Part shown: positions 56,301 through 64,000 of the stretch, piece after piece
Numbering within the stretch: the stretch's first letter is position 1
Layout: every line of letters begins with the position of its first letter
Assembly: GCF_022539505.1 (NCBI RefSeq)
Contig: NC_061510.1
Location: forward strand, 100,828,292 to 100,892,291
Reading direction: 5' to 3'
DNA length: 64,000 bases
From: Lolium rigidum
Lineage: Eukaryota; Streptophyta; Magnoliopsida; Poales; Poaceae
The notes under the pieces: generated by a model
What the model saw: the letters and a program-made list of their open reading frames with translations, nothing else
What the model was told of the DNA's origin: nothing
Databases searched by the model: none
Position numbers and translations under genes: made by a program

Positions 56301-57430
56301 CATGGGAAGCTACGACGACACCATCGGCTGTGGTGCGCGTCCTTTACGCCGGAAATCTGCCGATCGTCCCTCCGGATGAGTGCTGGATTCCGGCTAAGAC
56401 CGACCCCGTCAAGCTCTCCATCGTCCCAGTCGGCGGCATACACATCTTCATCGGGGAAACCGTCGATTCCGACGGAAACCCAATGGTAAGTAGCGCTGAC
56501 GCGACCGCCGCTGAGCGGGACGCAGTCGCGAAGATCCGATCTGAGACGCAGGAACTTCCCAAGGAAGATTCCGCCTTAGATCTGAAAAAATCAAAGCCCA
56601 CCTAATCCGCCCCTGAGCAGGAAATAAAGGTGGAAGAACAATGCAGATCCGCCTGGGTCTCCCAGGTGTTAGAAAAGCAAAGGTGTCACTTCGTGCACTT
56701 CTTGGCCCATACCGCCGGAACCGCCCCTCAAGAAGCCGGAGCTGGTCCCGAGCAGGTCGAGGTCCCGGAAAACAACGCTGCTCCGGATCAGCAAGAGGCT
56801 GTCGGAGAAAGTGAAACTCCAGTTGAAGAGTCGATTTTGGGCAACCTAAGCCCAATTTCCGGGGATGCCCCCTCCATGGATACTGAAGAGTTCGATCGCA
56901 AGGTGAAGGAATACGGATACGGTGATCAGCCCGAAGTTGAATCCGCCCGGCCTAAACGAGGTCCTTGCAACCTTGGCGGCGCTGGATCAACGCGAGTCGA
57001 AGGATGACAACACCTATTCCGATCCACAGCCCGTCCCGTGCGGGATCTCCGCTTTCACGGGAGCGTCCGCACAAGGAAGTGTTGTCCCCGAAGAGCTGGT
57101 TGAACAAGCGGGCATGGAGGCAATCGCGCACTCGGATATTCTCAACAAACCCATAACCCCTGACGATGCCGCAAATCCGGAGGCTCTAGAAGCTAAAAGA
57201 TAGGAGATGCTGGCAACAGCCCAGAAGTTCGCCAGGACCGCAGCAGCAATGATGGATGAAAGGAAAGAAGCCGCGCACTTCGTGGAAAATTTCCACCAGC
57301 GAGAGCTTGAGGTTGACGAAGAACTGGTAAAAGTCAAGGAACTCCAGCAACACTGGAAGGATAAGGTCACCGAGCTTCAGCGGGAGGCGAATACCTTCTC
57401 GCAAGATCACCTTCGCGACCCCCACTGAGA
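56301..57430 (+). pseudogene. decayed gypsy gag region
   Basis: Gag-like readings follow the primer site in changing frames: 56301-56605 (VPPDECWIPAKTDPVKLSIV), 56630-57007 (Glu/Pro-rich), 56922-57203 and 57207-57428 (coiled coil, VDEELVKVKELQQHWKDKV). Stops and frame changes separate them. No protease or polymerase follows because a CACTA element begins near 57507. Confidence 0.55.
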
Positions 57431-57719
57431 AACAGCCACTCACAACTCCAAAGGATAAGATGAAGAAGGCTGCGGACACTACTGCAGAATTGCTTATAGC
57501 CTCCAGCACATTAGTGACGGGCAAAAACATGCACGTCACTGGTAATATGTATTAGTGACGGGCGACATTATGCCCGTCACTGGTAAAGGTCTGCACACGG
57601 CTGTAGAGATATACTACTGACGGTAAACTACCCTGGCCCGTCACTAGTAATTTCATAATAATACTAGTGACGGGTCCTTGTATTTGCCCGTCGCTGGTCA
57701 CTAGTATGCTGCACCAGGG

Positions 57720-58938
57720 TCGTTCGATATTTTTTACCAAGTTTGAAAAATGGTAAACCTAGTCTAGTCTGTATTATTTTTATTAATTTTTAAAAGAAGT
57801 TATGCATACAACTCTAAAGTGCTGGAGATTAGCAACTAAATACACAAGGCGCTATATGCCCACTAAAGGTAGATTAGCTAAATCTGAAAATCCAGTTCTG
57901 AATGTAAGTCTTCTAATTCATTCGATTAGTTTGTTTGTAACATTCTAAAAGCAAAAGATTGGTAAGTATAGAGATAAGATGGAAGAGAGATGAATACGTT
58001 TGGCTGTTGGGTCACCAAAAACAAGGCACGGGATTCTCAGTTTGGTTTCCGTGTTTATTCGCACACGATCGTTTATTCTACCACCGTTCGCTGAAACAGG
58101 AACGCAACCCTTATGTGCCCGCGTGAGAGCCAGAAAAAACACGTACATCTCTCCCTGGCCTCCTTCTCGCGCCAGCCAAGAGTCAGCCTTTGGCACGCCT
58201 CCACCCGACAGCGAACACAGTCCGCACGCCACGTGAGACAGGCGCCTTGCAACGCTCGCTTCAGCGCGCGTACGACGCCAGGCCAGGTGGTGCTCGGCGT
58301 CCTGCCCCAGCACGGCCTTGTCCAACGCTATTGGTCAACGAAATCAACCCGATCGGACGTGGCCGTCGCCGAGTCCCGCTCGACAACGCATCGCAATTCG
58401 CAACCCGAGTCGAACGTGATTTCTTCGCCATAAAAGGTCGATCGATCGACCCCCGTTTGCACTATTACGAAATAAACAGAGGTTGATCTAGAACTCCCAT
58501 CAATTTGAGCAACGACGAATTTCGCCTAGCACACAAACGAATTCGGCGGCGAATTGAAACGAGTTTGGCTTTGGCGGCGAGTAGAAGGCAGTTGGGCGAC
58601 TCCACAAAGAAGGCTCTATCTCAAGGTATTTTTTTGGTAACCTTCGTTTTAGCTATTTCATGTATCCTGATTCCATCCACATAGTCAAAATCACTCGATA
58701 GTCTCAATGGATACGACTCTAGAGCCTTTTTCTTCATTTTCTAAAGTCCTAGGTTCGAGCGTATGTTTTTTTGTTGGGCACTTTTCTTTTTGTTTTCGTT
58801 TTTTTCTTCATAAATGAGAGGCAACAAAAAAATAGGAAATATGTGGCCACGGCAGGATGGTTGGTTATAACTTGTCCTGTTTTCCGTTTATTTTAAGTTG
58901 TTGTTGCCAATTAACTTGAATTTACATGTATTGTAGGG
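57720..58938. other. 5' region of the CACTA element before the transposase
   Basis: Leader/promoter-like. It includes a GC-rich part at 58100-58450 with antiparallel open frames that resemble no protein, then T-rich sequence up to AATTTACATGTATTGTAGGG just before the transposase ATG (58939). That suggests a leader intron ending at TTGTAG. Confidence 0.4.
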
Positions 58939-61900
58939 ATGGATCGAAGTTGGATGTACATGGAGGACCGCATGACACAAAGTTTCCATGATCATGTGAA
59001 CAATTTTCTTGATGCCGCGGATCAAGATATGTTGCGAAAGGGTGGCACCAAGATATGTTGTCCGTGCAGTTCTTGTCAAAACTTGGTGTTGTTTGAAAGG
59101 AAATCAGGGTCCTTGCACATGCACCTGATGCGATGGGGTTTCATGCAAGGTTATACAAGGTGGACAAGTCATGGGGAGGAGGCTGAGGTTGTTGCCGATG
59201 AAGAGGGGCGTCATGAAGAGTCCTCCGATGAAAATATGGCGGAACCCGAATATTTTGTACCCGATGCGGAGGAGACCCTAGTGGATTCAGATGATTTGGC
59301 TAAAATGGTCAACGACCCTCATGTGCAAGAGCAGGTTCTGAAAGACACAGAGAACAACATAGTTGCTGATAGGGAATGGGCCAAGTTGCAGACGCTTGTG
59401 AAAGACTCGGAAACTCCCTTGTATCCTGGTTGTGATCCCCGGCACACCCGCCTATCGGTGACGCTCGAACTTCTAAGGCTAAAGGCAGTCCACAACGACA
59501 CAGACGGAAGTCTTGATGATAGTTTAGAGTATCTTAGAAAGGTCTTGCCGAAGGGGAATGTGTTGCCTAGGAGTTGCAATGAGGCCAAGAAAATTGTGTG
59601 CCCTCTTGGATTGGAGGTGATCGAGATACCATGCTTGTCCGAACGATTGCATCATTTATCGTGGTGAGCACGAGAAGCTAAAGAAGTGTCCGGAGTGCAA
59701 CGCATCCCGGTTCAAGCGAGGAAAGAGCCCACAAGCGGACACTCGTGGAAAAATTGATGAGCGGTGCTCCTGCAAAGGTTGTATGGTACCTTCCAGTCAT
59801 TCCCCGTTTGAAGCGTCTATTCGCAAATAAGAACGAGGCAAAGCTGTTGCGTTGGCACGAGGAGGGAAGAAAAACTGATGGTGTGATGAGACACCCTGCA
59901 GATGCTTGTCAGTGGCAAGCAATCGACGACGCATTTCCCTCATTCGGAGGAGACCCAAGGAACATCAGATTTGGTATGAGTACAGACGGAATCAACCCTT
60001 TCGGCAACATGAGCGAGTAGGCACGGCACGTGGCCCGTTGTTATGTGGATTTACAACCTCCCTCCATGGCTATGTCCGAAGCGGAAGTATATACACCGGC
60101 TTTGCTCATTCAAGGCCCGAAGCAACCTGGAAATGATCTCAACATGTATATGAAACTACTGTATGAGGAGCTAGTGACACTATGGCAAGGGGTCGAGGTA
60201 TGGGACGCTTATGAAGAAGATAACTTCAATATGAAAGGTCTGCTTCTCACAACAGTCCAGGACTATCCAGCCTTAGGATATCAATCTTGCCAGTGTGTCC
60301 ATGGATATAATGCATGTGTGCAGTGCATGGATGACACAACAACTGTTCGCCTACCGGGCTCTCAAAAAATCGTGTACATGGGGCATCGAAGATGGCTTCT
60401 AGAAAGTGACCCATGGAGACAAGAAAAAGAAAAGTTTGACAATACAGTTGAGACACGATCACGGCCACGTAAGAGGAGCGGGGAAGAAATATATGAATTG
60501 CTGAACTCTTGGGCCGAGTGCCCTAAGGCGGGAAAGAAGCAGAAGAAGGTAAAGCCATTGGAAGGCGTGTGGAAAACAAAATCTGTATTTTGGGACTTGG
60601 AATACTGGCCTTATCTTGACACACGGCATTGCATAGATGTCATGCATGTAGAAAAGAATGTTTGCGAGAGCTTGCTTGGTCTTTTGCTCCACTTGCCAGA
60701 CAAGACCAAAGATGGGCCAAAGGCAAGAACGGACTTGGAAAAACTTGGGATACGAAGAGAACTATGGGCAACGAAGAGATGAGCAACGAAGGAAGGGGTG
60801 TTACGAAAATCAAGACGGAGTGTCCTGCCGCTTGTTACACACTAAGTAAGGTGGAACTTGATAAATTTTTCAAGTGCCTTGAAAGTGTGAAGGTTACTTC
60901 CGGCTACTCGGCAAACATACAAAGACATCTTGACATGAAGAGCCACAAACTAATCGGTATGAAGTCGCATGACTGCCACGTTATGATCACACAAATACTT
61001 CCGGTTGCAATCAGAGGACTTATGGAGCCATGGGTTCGGAAGACAGTGTTGGACCTCTGTAACTTTTTCGACACTATCTCTCAAAAGTCAATTACGAAGA
61101 AGCGCTGCCGACAACTACAAGCAGATATTATTGTCATACTATGTGAGCTGGAGATGTACTTCCCCCCCTCGTTTTTCGACATCATGGTGCATCTTATGAT
61201 CCATATAGTCCCGGAGATAATCGACCTAGGCCCAGTATTCCTACACAACATGTATGCATTGGAAAGGTTCAATGGGGTCGTGAAGCGCTTTGTTCGTAAC
61301 AGGTCTCATCCAGATGGAAGCATCATCCAAGGTTTTATATCGGAGGAGTGCGTCGAGTTTTGCACGGATTACATGAAAGTAGACAAACCTATCGGTGTAC
61401 CTGCTAGTCGACACGTCGGGAGACTTGGGGGTGAGGGTCACCGGCGCGGAAAGAAGGATCTACATGTGCACAATTCTGCAATCAACCGATCAGATGACTA
61501 CAACAGAGCACACTTAGTGGTGTTACAACACACATCGGTGGTCCGGCCTTATGTCCGTATGCACATGGAAATGTTGCAAGAGAAGAACCCAAAAAAGAAA
61601 AGTGCCGCGCTTACGAAAGAGCACAACACAAACTTTGCAAAGTGGCTAAAAAACTACTTTGAGGAAAACCCATGTTCAAAGGATGATGAGAAAGCATTAG
61701 ATGCGTATTATTTGGCACAGGGTCCCTTGGTCAATGTCGTGACACATCAAGCATATGACATCAATGGATACACATTCTATACTGAGGCACAAGACCGAGA
61801 AAAGTGTATACCAGAATAGTGGCGTGACGATGGAGGCACTAACTGGGAAGAAAAAAGATAGATACTATGGTAGGATCGAAGAAATATGGGAGCTGGACTA

Positions 61901-62327
61901 CACCATCACTACAATTCCCATGTTTCGAGTTAGGTGGGCGGAAAAAATCAGCACCGACGAAGAAAATTTCACTACCATGGTCATACCACCACCAACACCT
62001 ATTGAGGAGAGAAATGTGAAAGCCATAAGTGCCAGGAAGGAGCCGTGGGTATTAGCTAAACAGGTGGCACAATGTTTCTATATAACCGACCCACAGGCGC
62101 CAAGCCGCGTAGTCATGAGAAGAGGAAAACGAAGTATTGTTGGGGTGGATGGTGTCGTTGATGAAGAGGATTATGACCAATTCGATGACCCAGATACAGA
62201 TGAAGATGGCGAAGATACCCAAGACTCCGAACCTACTAGAAGGGATCGAACTACATTGTCCGTCACGCATCCCTTCAAGAGACGCAGATCACTCCGAGGG
62301 GCTAACGTATACCGGGAAGAAAATTAA
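58939..62327 (+). pseudogene. tnp2-type CACTA transposase, several frame breaks
   Basis: ATG 58939 gives MDRSWMY, the usual tnp2 start, then an N-terminal zinc-finger region (CCPCSSCQN). Transposase blocks follow: WYLPVIPRLKRLFANK, DGINPFGNMS, LLIQGPKQPGNDLN and CIDVMHVEKNVCESLLG. The C-terminal DUF4218-like part includes PEIIDLGPVFLHNMYALERF, and a DUF4216-like end follows (YQNSGVTMEAL; VRWAEKISTDEENF). Frame breaks lie at about 59625, 59740, 60013, 60097, 60775 and 61796. At 60013, 60097 and 61796 the break equals a CAG-to-CGAG or CTG-to-CG change. Without such changes the domain order is complete, so the true gene may be less damaged than it looks. Confidence 0.85.
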
Positions 62328-63605
62328 GACTAGTGTCGAGAAGTTTGTTGGAGATGATGAAACCGAAACCTAATTTAGATTTTTTAGGCAAGTCTGTTTT
62401 GAATTTTCCTATATTTTTCATAGTTTTCTTAGTTGTTTATTTGTAAAGAGTAAAAAAAAGACTAGAATTGCCCGCCATAGCAAGACTTGGCAAAATAAAC
62501 TCGCGGGACTTGGAAAAATTTTAGCGCTAAAGTTTGGCCTAGAATTGGTTTTCCCACCAAATCGTATGCACACTAAAACTACCTCGGCCGCATCGTGGGG
62601 AAAAGAGAATAGATCGATCTCTGGACTCAGTGCTGTCCTGTGCCGTCGGCGGCGGCGTTCATTGAGATAACGGCGTCGCCTCTAGTTCCGTCAACGCCTC
62701 AAAGGTATTCCCCTCCTGCCTCCTCCGCCTAGTACCTTTTCTTCGCCATTCCCTCCGGCCTCGCGCTCGATTCCCCCCATTCTGGTTCTTCTCTATCCCC
62801 ATGTGTCGGGCGCTTAAGTATTACGAGGTGAGTAGTGCGTCGGAGATCGATTGGAGCCCCGGCGAGCCAAGCCGTCCACGCCATCGTCACTGCCTCGTCT
62901 TCCTCGTCCTCCCCGTCATGCCACGCGAGCTGGGATGCTTGGAATCGCCACCGCCGAGCCCATCTTCCCCGACGCCGGTCGCTGACGCCACCGTCGATTC
63001 CGACCTCCCCAGCCGTCGCCGACCTTCCCGGCAGCACCAGGGCGAGCCGCCGGTTCTCCCACGCCCCTCCGCGCCCTCTCTCTCCCTCCGTCATCGCCGC
63101 CGCCACGCGCGCCTGCGAGCACCGCTGCCGAGTGTGGCCGTCGTTGCTGCTCCGGAGATGGCTGCGTGAGATACAAGATTACAGCAGCCGCGCGCCAAGG
63201 GAGGATGCTAGTCGATGGCGACGCCGTGCCGTTGAGCATCCCCGACGGCGCCGCTGGTTCGGCTGTGTCTGGCGGTTGCGGGAAATCCTACATCCCCTTC
63301 TTTGTATTCTTGACAGCGTTGTGCTACTAGGGACGAAAAGAGTAATCCTTAATTGATTTGGCTCCCTGATTGAGTTTATAGTCGTAACATGATTTGGCTC
63401 CCTGATTGACTTGGTGAGAGTATCAAAACTTGTACAGTATCCATTATGACTTGTGTGATCTGGTTTCCGAGTATAAATGTCACTTCGTGTTAACAAAGGC
63501 ATGCATTTAGTTGTGTCGGACCTTCATGTGTAGCTTTGCACCTGGTGTTCCTCAATTAGCAGTTTTTTGTTGCACTATCGTAACTAAGCATGGATTTTCC
63601 TGCAG
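62328..63605. other. region after tnp2, partly gene-leader-like
   Basis: GC-rich sequence at 62640-63160 could be the leader of a second CACTA gene or a captured host fragment, with a possible donor AAG|GTATTC at about 62704. Long antiparallel open frames there are low-complexity Ser/Arg/Pro and are not supported as genes. Confidence 0.35.
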
Positions 63606-64000
63606 ATGAATCCTTCCGCAATGTCGGTGGTGAACCGAGGAGCTCCCATTGTAATAGAAATATCACGTGCTTTCCATTGATATCTGTTTATTTCTGTAGT
63701 TTCACTATTTTCTCCCATTGCTATCTGTGTATCTTTGTAGGTTTGATTGAAGAGGCATTGATCTGCAAGCTGATTTGGTCAAGGTGGTTTGACTTGGTGA
63801 TCGGTGTTCTAAACACCCAATTCCGTAGGTATGAACCTTCGGATCAATTTTCCGTGATCACATAGAGTATGAGAAATGAAATATTTAAGTTGTCAAGTGG
63901 CTCATCAATGAAATATTTTCAAACTTGTTTGTAGGAATGGAAGAGTCTTCGAAAGCTACGACTCATCAAGTGATGATTCAGATTTACCTCATGCTTCGGA
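63606..64000 (+). CDS. possible first exons of a second CACTA gene (incomplete)
   Basis: TTTTCCTGCAG|ATGAATCC at 63606 is a good acceptor followed by an ATG, and the exon reads MNPSAMSVVNRGAP to a GTAATAG donor at about 63651. A later acceptor TTTGTAG at about 63935 precedes a Ser/Asp-rich reading (FESYDSSSDDSDLPHAS) that runs off the window. Many CACTA elements have a second ORF here. No family could be recognised, and the phase across the proposed introns is not proven. Confidence 0.3.

Larger units (their letters stand above)
57507..64000 (+). mobile_element. CACTA (En/Spm) DNA transposon, right end outside the window
   Basis: The left end has CACATTAGTGACGGGC, a degenerate CACTA-type terminus. 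It is followed by a cluster of subterminal repeats TAGTGACGGGC and their inverses GCCCGTCACT between 57511 and 57710. A tnp2-type transposase follows. No matching right terminus was found before 64000. The element interrupts the gypsy gag remnant. Confidence 0.7.

Noticed and set aside
62729..63356. Overlapping open frames on both strands after tnp2
   Set aside because: Low-complexity Ser/Arg/Pro readings in a GC-rich leader-like stretch, with no supporting domain or splice pattern.

Overview
The window looks like Triticeae grass DNA (wheat, Aegilops, barley or rye). The reasons are nested gypsy LTR retrotransposons resembling the Sabrina/WHAM (Athila-type) families, CACTA elements with tnp2 transposase, Stowaway/Tourist MITEs, and GC-rich monocot genes. 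No bacterial features, CRISPR arrays, tRNA or rRNA genes were seen. Family names come from memory of the families and were not searched.

Layout. (1) 1-2076 is the 3' end and 3' LTR of a Sabrina-like element. (2) 2077-26869 is the 3' part of another gypsy element. It carries a multi-exon antisense ORF (25388 down to 2747) and a plus-strand 3' LTR (26327-26869). That ORF is split by a tandem array (5418-24401) of a small LTR retrotransposon with five LTRs and four internal domains on a ~2833-bp period. One 5-bp target duplication flanks the whole array. Copy 3 of the array holds a 193-bp hAT-like element and a complete 6.9-kb Athila-type element. (3) 27.2-30.8 kb holds a UIM-like ORF remnant, a class I small heat shock gene, and an LCAT-like acyltransferase with two frameshifts. 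(4) 31.4-42.7 kb is repeats: a retroposon with a 15-bp target duplication, a nested MITE, a LINE 3' fragment and a second complete Athila-type element. (5) 43.4-44.3 kb is a second class I small heat shock gene with a clear heat-shock promoter. (6) 47.0-52.4 kb is a 13-exon FEI-type LRR receptor kinase on the minus strand. (7) 52.5-55.3 kb holds a PIF/Harbinger-type element carrying a broken piece of a plant MLKL-type gene, then Stowaway and Tourist-like MITEs. (8) 55.7-57.5 kb is a decayed gypsy LTR plus gag, cut by a CACTA element (from ~57.5 kb to beyond the window) with a tnp2 transposase.

Host genes that look functional are the two small heat shock genes and the FEI-like kinase. The LCAT-like gene looks like a pseudogene.

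The most useful general observation concerns differences between repeat copies that should once have been identical. Many of them sit at CAG/CTG trinucleotides and replace them with CG-containing strings (CGAG, CTCG, CG, ACG, CGG). CAG/CTG are the plant CHG methylation sites, so this may be a methylation-linked sequencing artefact. It would explain several apparent frameshifts in the array and in the CACTA transposase.
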